Notes: a model not told the origin generated them from the sequence alone. A stretch of 40,583 nt of DNA from Sphaerisporangium sp. (GCA_025964675.1 JAOPYI010000011.1:1-40583); one strand, 5' to 3'; counted from the stretch's first letter, positions 31,714 to 40,222 are shown. Numbers and translations are program-made.

Positions 31714-32700
31714 GTGTATTTCGCCCATGTCGGAGGCCGGTTGGCCACCGGGCTGCGGGATGTGACCACCGATCTCGGGGCCCTCGACGGGACCGGCTGG
31801 TGGGCTGTCGTGGTGACCTACGAAGGCAAGGTCACCTGTGCCCGTTTCGACGAGGTGCGGCGGGCGCCCCTTCCGAGGCCTTCCGGCTCGTGGCCCGCCT
31901 CCCTGCGCTGGACCAGTTCGCTCGACCAGCGGGGGTACGAGGACGGCGTCCGGCGGATCCGCGACTACATCGAGCAGGGAGAGGTCTACCAGGCCAACCT
32001 GTGCCGCGTCCTCACGGCGGAACTGCCCCTCGACGCCGACCCGCTGGTGCTGGCCGCGCGGCTGGCCCTGGGCAACCCAGCGCCGTACGCCGCCACCGTC
32101 CACGTGCCGGGCCTGACCGTCGTCTCGGCCTCGCCGGAGCTCTACCTTTCCCGCGCCGGGAACGTCGTCGACTCCGGGCCGATCAAGGGTACAGGCGTGA
32201 CCGCGGACGACCTCCTCGACAAGGATTACGCTGAGAACGTGATGATCGTCGACCTGGTGAGAAACGATCTCGGCAGGGTGGCCGAGGTGGGCTCCGTCAC
32301 CGTTCCCGCCCTGTGCGCGGTGGAGGAGCACCCGGGCCTGGTGCACCTGGTCTCCACCGTACGCGCGAGGCTGGAGCGGGGGCGCGGGTGGCCCGAGCTG
32401 TTCTCCGCCACCTTCCCTCCCGGCTCGGTGACCGGTGCGCCGAAGTCCTCGGCGCTTCATATCATCAATGAACTCGAACCTGAGCCACGGGGGCCGTACT
32501 GTGGGGCAGTGGGCTGGGTCGACGCCGGCAGGCGCGAGGCCGCCCTGGCCGTGGGCATCCGCACGTTCTGGATCGAGCGTGACCTCATCCGCTTCGGCAC
32601 CGGAGCCGGCATCACCTGGGGCTCCGATCCGGGGCGCGAGTGGCGCGAGACCGAGTTGAAAGCGTCCCGGCTCATCGCGCTCGCCTCCGGGAGGGCCTGA
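31714..32700 (+). CDS. pabB: Aminodeoxychorismate synthase component I
   Basis: A 328-aa chorismate-using enzyme that makes 4-amino-4-deoxychorismate for folate p-aminobenzoate. The conserved catalytic half is present: YIEQGEVYQANLCRVL, SASPELYLSRAGNVVDSGPIKGT, ENVMIVDLVRNDLGRVAEVGSV, FPPGSVTGAPK and GPYCGAVGWVDAGRREAALAVGIRTFW. It is shorter than full-length PabB (about 450 aa), with a reduced N-terminal domain. The start is GTG 31714, after GGAAGG; a frame open to 31546 gives a non-homologous extension. The lyase gene pabC follows 47 bases later. No PabA glutaminase is adjacent, so TrpG/PabA must be supplied from elsewhere. Confidence 0.9.
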   Translation: MYFAHVGGRLATGLRDVTTDLGALDGTGWWAVVVTYEGKVTCARFDEVRRAPLPRPSGSWPASLRWTSSLDQRGYEDGVRRIRDYIEQGEVYQANLCRVLTAELPLDADPLVLAARLALGNPAPYAATVHVPGLTVVSASPELYLSRAGNVVDSGPIKGTGVTADDLLDKDYAENVMIVDLVRNDLGRVAEVGSVTVPALCAVEEHPGLVHLVSTVRARLERGRGWPELFSATFPPGSVTGAPKSSALHIINELEPEPRGPYCGAVGWVDAGRREAALAVGIRTFWIERDLIRFGTGAGITWGSDPGREWRETELKASRLIALASGRA

Positions 32701-32747
32701 CGGCCGGTGGGTTCCGGCGACACCTCGCAAGAATGGAGATTTCATAG

Positions 32748-33578
32748 ATGAACGTTCCGGTCTGGGTCAACGGGGAACTGCTCGATCCCACGCAGGCCAG
32801 CGTCTCCGTCTTCGACCATGGGCTGATGGTCGGGGACGGCGTGTTCGAGACGATCAAGTGCGTGGGCGGCGCGGCGTTCGCCCTCACCCGGCATCTGGAC
32901 CGGCTCAGGCTCTCCGCCGAGCGCCTCGGCCTGCCCGAGCCCGACGTGGACTCCATCGCCGATGGCGTGCGCGGGTGCCTGGCAGCGGCCCCGCCCTGGC
33001 CGCTCGGCCGGATCCGCGTCACCTACACCAGTGGCAACGGCCCGCTCGGCTCCGACCGGGGCAACCAGGGCGCCACCGCCGTCGTGATCGTGGGAGCGCA
33101 GGCGCCGTTCCCCGAGACCGCGAGCGTCACCGTGGTGCCGTGGCCGCGCAACGAGCGCGGGGCGCTCGCCGGGATCAAGAGCACCTCCTACGGTGACAAC
33201 GCCAAGGCGCTGGCGTACGCCAAGGAGCGCGGGGGCCAGGAGGCGATCTTCGAGAACCTCGCCGGCGACCTCTGCGAGGGCACGGGCAGCAACGTCTTCA
33301 TCGTCAGGGACGGCCACCTCGTCACCCCCACGCTCGCCTCAGGCTGCCTGGCCGGTGTGACGCGGGCGCTGGTGCTCGAGTGGCACGGTGGCGAGGAGAC
33401 CGACGTGCCCGTCTCCGCGCTGCGGGAGGCCGACGAGGCCTTCCTCACCTCCACGACCCGTGACATCCAGCCGATCCGGCTGGTCGACGACACGGTGCTC
33501 CCGGTGGCGCCCGGCCCCGTCACCGCAAAGGCGATGCGCGTCTTCGCGGAGCGGAGCGCGGCCGACGTCGACCCGTGA
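32748..33578 (+). CDS. pabC: Aminodeoxychorismate lyase (class IV PLP enzyme)
   Basis: A 276-aa fold-type IV PLP protein. The N-terminus VWVNGELLDPTQASVSVFDHGLMVGDGVFETIK is standard for the class. The Schiff-base Lys lies in GALAGIKSTSYGDNAKALAYAK (about residue 146). FENLAGDLCEGTGSNVFIV and TPTLASGCLAGVTRALVLEW bind the PLP phosphate. It cleaves aminodeoxychorismate to p-aminobenzoate and pyruvate; a D-amino-acid or branched-chain aminotransferase role cannot be ruled out by sequence, but the position right after pabB favours PabC. Its stop is directly followed by the convergent lipoprotein stop. Confidence 0.88.
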   Translation: MNVPVWVNGELLDPTQASVSVFDHGLMVGDGVFETIKCVGGAAFALTRHLDRLRLSAERLGLPEPDVDSIADGVRGCLAAAPPWPLGRIRVTYTSGNGPLGSDRGNQGATAVVIVGAQAPFPETASVTVVPWPRNERGALAGIKSTSYGDNAKALAYAKERGGQEAIFENLAGDLCEGTGSNVFIVRDGHLVTPTLASGCLAGVTRALVLEWHGGEETDVPVSALREADEAFLTSTTRDIQPIRLVDDTVLPVAPGPVTAKAMRVFAERSAADVDP

Positions 33579-34979
33579 TCACTCGGGGTACGACACCTGG
33601 GTCTGGGCGTTGAGCTCGTTCACCTTGACCTGCTTCGCCGGGTCGGTGAGCGGGTCGTCGATCGCGATGACGTCCAGGCCCTTGGTGATGTCGCTGGAGT
33701 AGATGTAGCCGTTGTAGTAGTACGCCGACCAGGAGCCGCCGAGCTTGGGCTGACCGGAGGTGTTGAGCGGCCCTCGGTCGACGTACGCGATCTCCTTGGG
33801 GTGGTCGGCGTCGGTGAAGTCGATCACCGAGACGCCCCCCTGGTACCACGACTGGACCATGATGGTCTTGCCGGGCACGGGAAGCAGCGAGCCGTTGTGC
33901 GCCACGCAGTTCTCGGTCGCCGACTGGTAGCGCGGGATCTTGAAGTAGCCCCTGCGCTGGAGCTTGCGGTCCGCGGTGATGTCGTACACCGCGTCGGCGC
34001 CCCGGGTCGGCCCGGTCTTGGCGTCACAGGCCGGGGCCACGCCGCCGCCGAGCTCGTCGGAGAAGATCACCTTGCTCGCGTCGTTGCTGAACGTCGCCGA
34101 GTGCCAGATGGAGAAGTTCTCGGTGTCGGTGATCTCCTGGAGGACCGTCGGCTTCAGCCTGTCTGAGATGTCCATCAGGATGCCGTTCCCGAGGCAGGCC
34201 CCCGCGGCCAGGTCCTTCTCGGGGTACACCGTGATGTCGTGGCATCCGCTTGTCGCGCCCGGCTTCGACTCGTCGTCGCCGTCGGTGAACAGCGTCGGCT
34301 GGGCGGCGATCCTGGCCTTGACGGGATCGGCCACCGGCACCTCGACGATCGCGATGGAGTCGTGGGGCGGCTTGCAGTTCTTGGCCTGAGAGTCCGGTCC
34401 GAACGACGAGACGTACACGTAGATCTTGGCCGGGTCCTTGCCGGGCACCAGCGTGTGGGTGTGCGAACCGCACTCCGTCGCGAGCGACTTGATGTAGCGG
34501 GGGTGGGTCTTGTCGGAGATGTCGAAGATCCGGATGCCCTCCCAGCCCGCGAACATGTCACCGTGCTTGCTGTCGCAGGTGTCGTTGTTCCGCGGCTCGT
34601 CGACGGACAGGAACAGCAGGTTCCCGCTGACCGAGACGTCGTTCTGGCCGCCGGGACAGACGACCCGGGTGACGACCTTTGGCTTCGCCGGGTCGCTGAT
34701 GTCGTGGATCGTGAAGCCCTCGTAGTTGCCGACGTAGGCGTAGTTCCCCTGGAAGGCGAGGTCGGTGCCCCATGCCTCCTCGCCGTCGAACGGCGCCGAC
34801 AGCGGGACGTTTGCCACCAGTCTGGCGTTGGCGCTGTGCTGGACGCCCTTCGCGGGCGTGGCGGCGGGTGAGCCCGTCGAGGCCGCGGGGGACGAGGGCG
34901 CTGGATCGCCGGCGCAGGCTCCCAGAAGGAGAACCGCGCCCGCTACGGACGCTGTTGCGCCCATACGCCACCTGCCCAC
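33579..34979 (-). CDS. LVIVD-repeat beta-propeller lipoprotein
   Basis: A 466-aa surface lipoprotein. The signal peptide ends in the lipobox LLLGACAG, followed by a Ser/Pro/Ala linker. The mature part has several LVIVD-type blades: LAFQGNYAYVGNYEGFTIHDISDPAKPKVV, DVSVSGNLLFLSVD, GIRIFDISDKTHPRYIKSL, GILMDISDRLKPTVLQEI and GGVSVIDFTDADHPKEIAYVD, forming a predicted beta-propeller. Nine or so Cys in the mature domain suggest disulfides. The start is GTG 34979, preceded by a G-rich site, since the lipoprotein signal begins there; the open frame running to 35447 is antisense to the next gene. It is divergent from a DUF305 lipoprotein, with about 50 bp between, a pairing that suggests a joint extracytoplasmic role. 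Function unknown. Confidence 0.87.
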   Translation of the reverse strand: MGRWRMGATASVAGAVLLLGACAGDPAPSSPAASTGSPAATPAKGVQHSANARLVANVPLSAPFDGEEAWGTDLAFQGNYAYVGNYEGFTIHDISDPAKPKVVTRVVCPGGQNDVSVSGNLLFLSVDEPRNNDTCDSKHGDMFAGWEGIRIFDISDKTHPRYIKSLATECGSHTHTLVPGKDPAKIYVYVSSFGPDSQAKNCKPPHDSIAIVEVPVADPVKARIAAQPTLFTDGDDESKPGATSGCHDITVYPEKDLAAGACLGNGILMDISDRLKPTVLQEITDTENFSIWHSATFSNDASKVIFSDELGGGVAPACDAKTGPTRGADAVYDITADRKLQRRGYFKIPRYQSATENCVAHNGSLLPVPGKTIMVQSWYQGGVSVIDFTDADHPKEIAYVDRGPLNTSGQPKLGGSWSAYYYNGYIYSSDITKGLDVIAIDDPLTDPAKQVKVNELNAQTQVSYPE

Positions 34980-35031
34980 AATGCCCCCTGTTGTCCGGCC
35001 GTTTTTGGGAATGTGCCCCAGTATGGAAGCT

Positions 35032-35694
35032 ATGTTGATCGGGCGCCGCACGTGTGGGGTTTTCGTAACGGTTGTGCTGGGATCCGCGCTGGCCGCTTGC
35101 ACGGCAGGGGAACCCGAGCACGGCTCACTCCTCGTGGTCGGCAGCGGCGCACCGGTGATCGTCCCCGGCGCGCCGGGCGACACGGGACGCACGGCCAGGC
35201 CCGGTGAGCGTCTCGGCCGTTCGGAGTCACGCCCGTCCGCCGCCGACGTGCTGTTCACCCAGCGGATGATCCCGCACCACCGGCAGGCGCTGGAGATGGC
35301 CGATCTGGCCCCCTCGCGCACCTCCGCACCCGGCATCCTGGCCATCTGCCGGCGCATCTCGTTCGGCCAGCGGCCTGAGGTCGACGTGATGTCGCGATGG
35401 CTGCGCGCGCTCGGCCGCGGCGTCGCCGACGACCACCCCCGGCACACCGCCTCGCCGGGTCAGGACGGGTACGGCATGGCGAGCCTGGCTGAGATGAACC
35501 GGTTGCGCTCCTCACGCGGCGGCGCCTTCGACACGCTGCTCCTGCGGTTGATGATCAGACATCATGAGGGAGCCGTGAAGATGGCGGGGGAGGAGCTGTC
35601 GAGCGGAACCGACCAGATCATGCGGAAGCTGGCCCAGGACGTCGCCTCCGGGCAGCGCGTGGAGATCGGCAGGATGCGGAAACTCCTGAAGTGA
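35032..35694 (+). CDS. DUF305 lipoprotein
   Basis: A 220-aa predicted lipoprotein. The N-terminus MLIGRRTCGVFVTVVLGSALAAC ends in the lipobox LAAC. The mature part has the two halves of DUF305, each with a His-His motif on a helix: FTQRMIPHHRQALEMADLA (about residue 82) and LLRLMIRHHEGAVKMAGEEL (about 175), with Met and His in a pattern fit for copper or another metal. Members are ferritin-like four-helix bundles of uncertain function. The start is uncertain: ATGs at 35011, 35023 and 35032 are in frame; 35032 gives the best signal peptide. It is divergent from the LVIVD lipoprotein gene. Confidence 0.88.
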   Translation: MLIGRRTCGVFVTVVLGSALAACTAGEPEHGSLLVVGSGAPVIVPGAPGDTGRTARPGERLGRSESRPSAADVLFTQRMIPHHRQALEMADLAPSRTSAPGILAICRRISFGQRPEVDVMSRWLRALGRGVADDHPRHTASPGQDGYGMASLAEMNRLRSSRGGAFDTLLLRLMIRHHEGAVKMAGEELSSGTDQIMRKLAQDVASGQRVEIGRMRKLLK

Positions 35695-35706
35695 CATCGA
35701 GCGCCC

Positions 35707-35724
35707 GACCCGGGTTCGCGGGTC
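35707..35724. terminator. Short hairpin between converging genes
   Basis: GACCCG (35707-35712) pairs with CGGGTC (35719-35724) around GGTTCG, between the DUF305 stop and the SsgB-like stop. It is a weak candidate for a two-way terminator. Confidence 0.4.
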
Positions 35725-36136
35725 AGGAGCTCCACAGCATGTTCGCCAGCTCTTCGTCCAGGTCCATGAAGTCGGTCTCGCGGCCGGCCGACACCAGATC
35801 GTACGTGCGGTGCAGGAACTCGGTCAGCGGCGGCAGCGGGACCTCGAAGAGCGCCTGCCCGAAGGGTGAGGTCAGGCTGATGTTGAGCGTGCGCTCGCCG
35901 TCGGCCCGCGCCGGCCACACCTGGACGTCGCCGTCGCCCACGCGCCTGACGATGCCCACGGTCAGCAGCTCGCGGGCGAAGATCCACTCGACCGGTTCGT
36001 CGTTCCCCACGTGGAAGGCCATCCTGATGGCGTACGGATCATCGGCCGTATAGCTCAGGCCGGCGAGCAGGGGGACGGTAGTACGGTCGGGGACCACAAG
36101 TCGAAGGCCCAGCTCGGCAGAGACGGTGGCATTCAT
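35723..36136 (-). CDS. SsgA/SsgB-family sporulation and cell-division regulator
   Basis: A 137-aa SALP-family protein. The pattern MNATVSAELGLRLVVPDRTTVPLLAGLSYTADDPYAIRMAFHVG, VEWIFARELLTVGIVRRVGDGDVQVWP and the end FMDLDEELANML follow SsgB closely. In Streptomyces, SsgB localises before FtsZ and recruits it for sporulation septa; other SALPs act in septal peptidoglycan or spore separation. The length fits SsgB, and this short form is the ancestral SALP of non-Streptomyces sporulating actinomycetes, so an SsgB role is likely but paralogs exist. The start ATG 36136 has GAAAGG upstream. A CRP-like site lies about 130 bp before it. Confidence 0.9.
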   Translation of the reverse strand: MNATVSAELGLRLVVPDRTTVPLLAGLSYTADDPYAIRMAFHVGNDEPVEWIFARELLTVGIVRRVGDGDVQVWPARADGERTLNISLTSPFGQALFEVPLPPLTEFLHRTYDLVSAGRETDFMDLDEELANMLWSS

Positions 36137-36583
36137 CGTCAGCCAAACCTTTCGTCGGTGGGTCCCCTGCGCGGGGCTTGGGTTGCGGTGCTCTGAAGGA
36201 CTTCGTTCGGAGCTGTGTCTGCGAAACGAAGGAACCTCCAGGAGAGATTCCGCTCCTGAGCCCTTCTGTAACGCATATCACAGCGCGACATTTGTGCCTC
36301 TACCTGGTCAAACATCGCTTAGAGGCGCCTGTTTGCAAGGGTTTTGCGTGTCGCTCCTGCCGTCCTACGGGGCATCTACGTGCGTCTCGGGTTAAAGATC
36401 ATAAGTGGTGCGATTCGGATGAGTATGGGGCATGACGATGCTATGACAACAGGGCACCACGCCGCCGGACTCCGGAGAACCTTTCGTGATCGAGTTGTCT
36501 TGCCGCTTCGCCAGCACGCCCCGGAGTGAGGTATGGTTTTCCCCGTCGGGCAACGTCCTCCGAGCGGGGATCCCGGCACTGGA
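36137..36583. other. Intergenic region between ssgB-like gene and tRNA-Val
   Basis: 447 bp with no supported gene. The short open frames here lack ribosome-binding sites and homology. It contains the promoter region of the SsgB-like gene on the minus strand, the CRP-like palindrome at 36268-36283, and near the right end TATGGT (36532-36537), a possible -10 for the tRNA. I could not find a matching -35 at normal spacing. Confidence 0.6.
36268..36283. promoter_or_regulatory. CRP-like site TGTAACGCATATCACA
   Basis: It matches the CRP/GlxR consensus TGTGA-N6-TCACA at nine of ten defined bases; the one miss is A for G at position four. It is centred about 140 bp before the SsgB-like start on the minus strand. 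CRP affects development in Streptomyces. Binding here is untested. Confidence 0.4.
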
Positions 36584-36655
36584 GGGCGATTAGCTCAGCG
36601 GGAGAGCGCTTCGTTCACACCGAAGAAGTCACTGGTTCGATCCCAGTATCGCCCA
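36584..36655 (+). tRNA. tRNA-Val (anticodon CAC)
   Basis: 72 nt. The acceptor stem GGGCGAT/ATCGCCC with discriminator A, D-arm and T-arm are almost identical to the GAC isoacceptor at 27806-27877. The anticodon arm TTCG-TTCACAC-CGAA gives CAC. CCA is not encoded (ACAC follows). A terminator lies 12 bases downstream. Confidence 0.97.
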
Positions 36656-36666
36656 CACAGGTCATA

Positions 36667-36698
36667 GGCCGCTCTCCTTCGGGGGAAGCGGCCTTTTT
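36667..36698 (+). terminator. Intrinsic terminator after tRNA-Val(CAC)
   Basis: GGCCGCT (36667-36673) pairs with AGCGGCC (36687-36693), extended inward with one mismatch and a wobble, and is followed by TTTTT (36694-36698). This is the only clear hairpin-plus-U-tract terminator in the window. Confidence 0.9.
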
Positions 36699-36795
36699 GA
36701 TCTTCCGAGTGACCAACTGGGTGACTACGCCCCGTCGCCGCCCTGCGGAAAGATGCGGTCCATTGCCTCGGCGCCCTCCAAGAGCATGGGCCGGA

Positions 36796-36981
36796 GCACC
36801 GGAGCAGACGACGGTCGCGCCGGGTGGCTCCACGACCGTAGCCGCCACCCTGACCAACACGTCGGCGATGGCCCTGACTGGTGCCTCCGTGGCTCTGGCC
36901 TCCCCGGACGGCTGGACTGTCGAGCGGCTCAGGGGCACGACTGGCTCGACCCTCACGCCCGGGTCTGACGTGCGGACCCCG
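36796..36981 (+). pseudogene. Fragment of a NEW3 (NPCBM-associated) carbohydrate-enzyme domain
   Basis: The forward frame reads APEQTTVAPGGSTTVAATLT, then NTSAMALTGASVALASPDGW and a TLTPGSDV-like ending. The series APG-STTV, N-T-S, L-A-S-P-D-G-W and L-T-P-G is characteristic of the NEW3 domain found in extracellular glycosidases. No catalytic domain, start or signal peptide remains. It is a leftover of a larger secreted hydrolase. Confidence 0.6.
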
Positions 36982-37095
36982 GCAGCAGAGTCAGCGAAAG
37001 TCAGCAGATCCGCTGATACAGAGTCATCTTGGCGATCAGTGGTATTGGCACGGCACAGGCCGTCGTCCTTGGCGTATGACCGTCATTTCGTGACA

Positions 37096-37221
37096 TCGAA
37101 CTCCAACACCGAGATCGCAGGCCACCTGCGCGTCAGCCAGGCCACCGTGAAGACCCACCTCAACCGCGCCATGACCAAACTCGGCCTGTCCAGTTCGAGG
37201 TTGTCGGCTCGGGTGGTGCTA
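37096..37221 (+). pseudogene. Fragment of a LuxR/NarL helix-turn-helix domain
   Basis: The frame gives SNTEIAGHLRVSQATVKTHL then NRAMTKLGLSS, which is the LuxR-type C-terminal recognition region (N-T-E-I-A-x-x-L-x-V-S-x-x-T-V-K-T-H). The receiver half and start are absent, and the end is disrupted (SSSRLSARVVL where RAQAVV is expected). It is a remnant of a response regulator. Confidence 0.65.
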
Positions 37222-37433
37222 TGGAGGAGTTCTGTGATGACGGCCAGTTCTGCGAATCGGTCGGCGGGATGACCGCAATAGTCGAGACGCCAGCGGGGGA
37301 GGAAGACCCGAGCCGGGTCTCTCGGATGCTCCTTGTGGAGCGCGGGAGACCCGGGCCGTGTCTCACGACCAGCGTGCCGCCTCCCTCACATGTCGGGCGT
37401 TACGCCTCGGTGGCCGCCGTTCAACTTGTCCGT

Positions 37434-40037
37434 CTACAGATTGGCGCACTGCCCTAACTTCGGGCCGGACGCGGTATTGGGTATGCCGTCGTTGCTTGGT
37501 GCCGGAGAGTTCCCAGCGCACGACAGCGGCCCGCCGATGCGGTTACCGGCGACGATCGGTGCCGCCGACACCTTGTTGTTGTGCAGGCTGACCGGGCCGG
37601 TCACTGTCGCGCCGTCGATCGTCACCTGACCCGTCGTGCCGGTGACCGTCACCGGACCGCTGACCGTGACCGGTGCACAGCCCCCGTTCCTGTTGCCCAG
37701 CCAGACCCGCAGCCCACGGGTAAGGGTGACTGGCCTGGACACCGTGGTGTCGCACAGCAGAACATCGACGGCCCCCGACGCCGTCAGCGGGCCGCTCACC
37801 CGGGAACCGGACGCGTACAGCCCAGCACCGGTCCTCACGGTCAAGGGTCCGGTGACCGTCGCGCCAACCAGGCAGGTGACACCCGAGGAAACGGTCAATG
37901 GGCCGGAGTGGGTCCCGGTGACCGTCGTCGTGCACGAGGGCACGCCGGTCGCCCTGATGTTGAAGCCGGCGATCACGGTGGTGTTGCCGCTCGACGCAGT
38001 TACCTTCGCCTCATACAGACCGGCCCCGCTGTATGTGTGACTGCCGCTGATCGTGTACAGGCCGTTGACAGTCTGGTTGGTGGCCTCTCTGCCGCTCAGC
38101 GTGCCAGCCGAGCTGGTGCCGTCGCCCCATTCGATGCTGGCGGAGAGAGCGCCGAGCGCCTTGCCGGGAGCGGCCAGGGTCGCCACCGGTCCGGCGATCT
38201 CGTTCTGGTCGCTCAGCGACTTGTCGCCGGCGACCAGATCGAGACCCCAGGGCACGTTGGCTGAGGCGTAGAAGTTCTGGTTCCGCGCCTGCCAGCGTCC
38301 ACCCTGCGCGGCGTCACGGATCTTGAAGGAGGCCAGTGTCCGGTCGGGGTGGTCGGGACCGGCCTTCGGGGACCACCCGATCTCCGCGATGGCAGTTAGC
38401 CGGGGGAAGGCCATGAACTCGATCTGGGCGAGGTTCTTGATGGTCTCCGTCCACAGCGGCGCCTCGACACCGATGATGTTGGCGTCCGTAACCGCGGGCA
38501 GTGTGCCGCCGGATACCGTACGCGCCGGGATGAGCGTGCTCGGCTCCCAGTTGTAGAAGACGTCGTTGTCACAGGTGCAGGCCCAGGTGGTACCGATCGG
38601 CGTGCTGGAGGTGTACTTCATGTCCAGGTAGGTCTTGTTGGCCGGGGACATGACGATCTTCATGCCCTTCTGCACCGCGGTCCGCGCCGAGTCGCCGCCG
38701 GATCCGATCGGAGAGGTGCCCCAGTACTGCACGACACCCTGCGGCATCTCCGGGTCAGACCCGAAGGGCGCCTCGCCGATCTCGTTCCAGCCCATCGCGA
38801 TCTTGCCCTGGGCTTTAACGATCTTTGACTCACGTGTTATGAAGTCCTGGTACTGGGTGGCGGCAAGAAGCGCCCTCGAGACCTCGTCACCGCCCATGTG
38901 GAAGTACGGCCCCGGGGTCAAGGCGGACAACTGCTCGATGATGTCCTTAGTGATCTGCCAGGTCAGCGGGCTGTCCGGACACAGCGCGCTGTAGTTCACC
39001 GCGTTGCTGAGGTTCCATACCGGCGGCTTCTTGTTGCTGCAGTTGATGCTCGGATCGTAGATCGAGCCGCCCTTGTAGGCCTGCGCCTCGGCGGAGGCAT
39101 ACGACATGATGGTCGCATTGTTGTGTCCTGGGCTGTCGATCTCCGGCACGACCGTGACGAAACGCGATGCGGCGTAGTTCACGACGTCAACGTAGTCCGC
39201 CTGGGTCCAGTAGCCACCCGGGTCCGCGTTGGTGGTTCCATCGGCCGCCTTGCTCGTGCCGCCGGAGTACTGGCCGCCGATGTCGGTGAGCTCAGGGCGG
39301 CCATTGATGGCGATCCGGAAGCCCTGGTCGTCGCTGAGATGCAGGTGCAGCGTGTTGACCTTGTACGCTGCTATCTCGTCGATGTAGGTCTTGACCACGG
39401 AGACCGGCTCGTAGTGTCGGCCGATGTCGAGCATCGCTCCGCGGTAGTCATAGCGTGGATAATCGGAGATCTGAACCCCGAGTACGGTCCAAGTGGCTGG
39501 CTGCGGCGTCTTGCTCTCGACCCAAACTGGGAACAACTGTCGAAGCGTCTGTACACCGTTGAACAGGCCGTGCCCGTTGGCTGCGATGATCTTGATTCCG
39601 CTGCGCGTGACGTCCAGTTTGTAGCCCTCGGCAGCAGGAACGCCCGGGTCGCCCAAGACCAAGGAAATGTCGCCGGTCGCGGTGGAAGCCTGCGAAACCG
39701 GCAGCGCATAGCCCGTGGAGGGGCGGAGGACAGCTGCCAGTTGGTCAGCGATCCCAACGGCAGAGGCGTTGTCCACCACGATTCGGGCACCGGAGCCGAG
39801 AGTGAAGCTGTCCTCAGCCGTGGTGCTCATCGAAACCGGGAGAGGGGCGATCTGGGGTGATGCCGGCGAGGTCGACGCTGTGTCGGCGTGGACGGCGCTG
39901 CTCGCCAAGGCGCCGGTGAGAGATGCGGCGAGGAGCGCACCGATGGTCAAGGCAGAGACCGCGCGGCCCCGAGGTCGTTGACTCCTGCCACGGTTCCTCC
40001 TCTGCTCGTGCTTTGCGGATAGGAACGAGATCTTCAC
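37434..40037 (-). CDS. Secreted GH20 beta-N-acetylhexosaminidase
   Basis: An 867-aa exported chitobiase/hexosaminidase that releases GlcNAc from chitooligosaccharides or glycans. A long basic n-region and a hydrophobic core end in VHA at residue 51 (Sec signal). The GH20b fold is at about 60-185 (GYKLDVTRSGIKIIAANGHGLFNGVQTLRQL). The catalytic barrel is at about 195-560, with the Asp384-Glu385 pair in FHMGGDEVSRA, and HLHLSDDQGFRI and VVPEIDSPGH. A PKD-like domain follows at about 625-700. The last 165 residues are Val/Thr/Gly-rich repeats (VTGPLTV type, four or more Cys), a probable beta-helix. GTG 40037 is chosen for its AAGGAG site. Three DasR-like operators lie upstream, predicting GlcNAc control. 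The region looks less GC-rich than the left part of the window. Confidence 0.93.
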   Translation of the reverse strand: MKISFLSAKHEQRRNRGRSQRPRGRAVSALTIGALLAASLTGALASSAVHADTASTSPASPQIAPLPVSMSTTAEDSFTLGSGARIVVDNASAVGIADQLAAVLRPSTGYALPVSQASTATGDISLVLGDPGVPAAEGYKLDVTRSGIKIIAANGHGLFNGVQTLRQLFPVWVESKTPQPATWTVLGVQISDYPRYDYRGAMLDIGRHYEPVSVVKTYIDEIAAYKVNTLHLHLSDDQGFRIAINGRPELTDIGGQYSGGTSKAADGTTNADPGGYWTQADYVDVVNYAASRFVTVVPEIDSPGHNNATIMSYASAEAQAYKGGSIYDPSINCSNKKPPVWNLSNAVNYSALCPDSPLTWQITKDIIEQLSALTPGPYFHMGGDEVSRALLAATQYQDFITRESKIVKAQGKIAMGWNEIGEAPFGSDPEMPQGVVQYWGTSPIGSGGDSARTAVQKGMKIVMSPANKTYLDMKYTSSTPIGTTWACTCDNDVFYNWEPSTLIPARTVSGGTLPAVTDANIIGVEAPLWTETIKNLAQIEFMAFPRLTAIAEIGWSPKAGPDHPDRTLASFKIRDAAQGGRWQARNQNFYASANVPWGLDLVAGDKSLSDQNEIAGPVATLAAPGKALGALSASIEWGDGTSSAGTLSGREATNQTVNGLYTISGSHTYSGAGLYEAKVTASSGNTTVIAGFNIRATGVPSCTTTVTGTHSGPLTVSSGVTCLVGATVTGPLTVRTGAGLYASGSRVSGPLTASGAVDVLLCDTTVSRPVTLTRGLRVWLGNRNGGCAPVTVSGPVTVTGTTGQVTIDGATVTGPVSLHNNKVSAAPIVAGNRIGGPLSCAGNSPAPSNDGIPNTASGPKLGQCANL

Positions 40038-40222
40038 GTCACTCCTTAAATCGGGGTACCGCATACCTCCAGCACCGGCCACATCCGGGCAATAGTCGAC
40101 ATGTCCGGCACACCCGCTCGATGCATGCACCATGCGTGCAGCTTCCTGATTGGTGTCGGGTAGTCGCGGCCACGAGGCAGACCGTCCCGGCGATCCTCTT
40201 GCTCGTCTCGATGGGGATGGCT

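Larger units (their letters stand above)
36699..37433. other. Gene-debris region between tRNA-Val and GH20 gene
   Basis: About 735 bp without an intact gene. One long frame crosses it, but its product is a patchwork with no start signal: a NEW3-domain piece (36796-36981), unrecognised sequence, then a LuxR helix-turn-helix piece (37096-37221). The rest (37222-37433) shows nothing I can identify. The layout, just past a tRNA 3' end, is that of a decayed insertion site. Confidence 0.65.

Noticed and set aside
34980-35447. Extension of the LVIVD lipoprotein frame beyond 34979
   Set aside because: It runs antisense through the DUF305 gene and would place the lipobox deep inside the protein.
36584-36655. 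tRNA-Val pair as att direct repeats of an integrated element
   Set aside because: The two copies are inverted, differ in the anticodon arm and are both complete tRNAs; no integrase is present between them.
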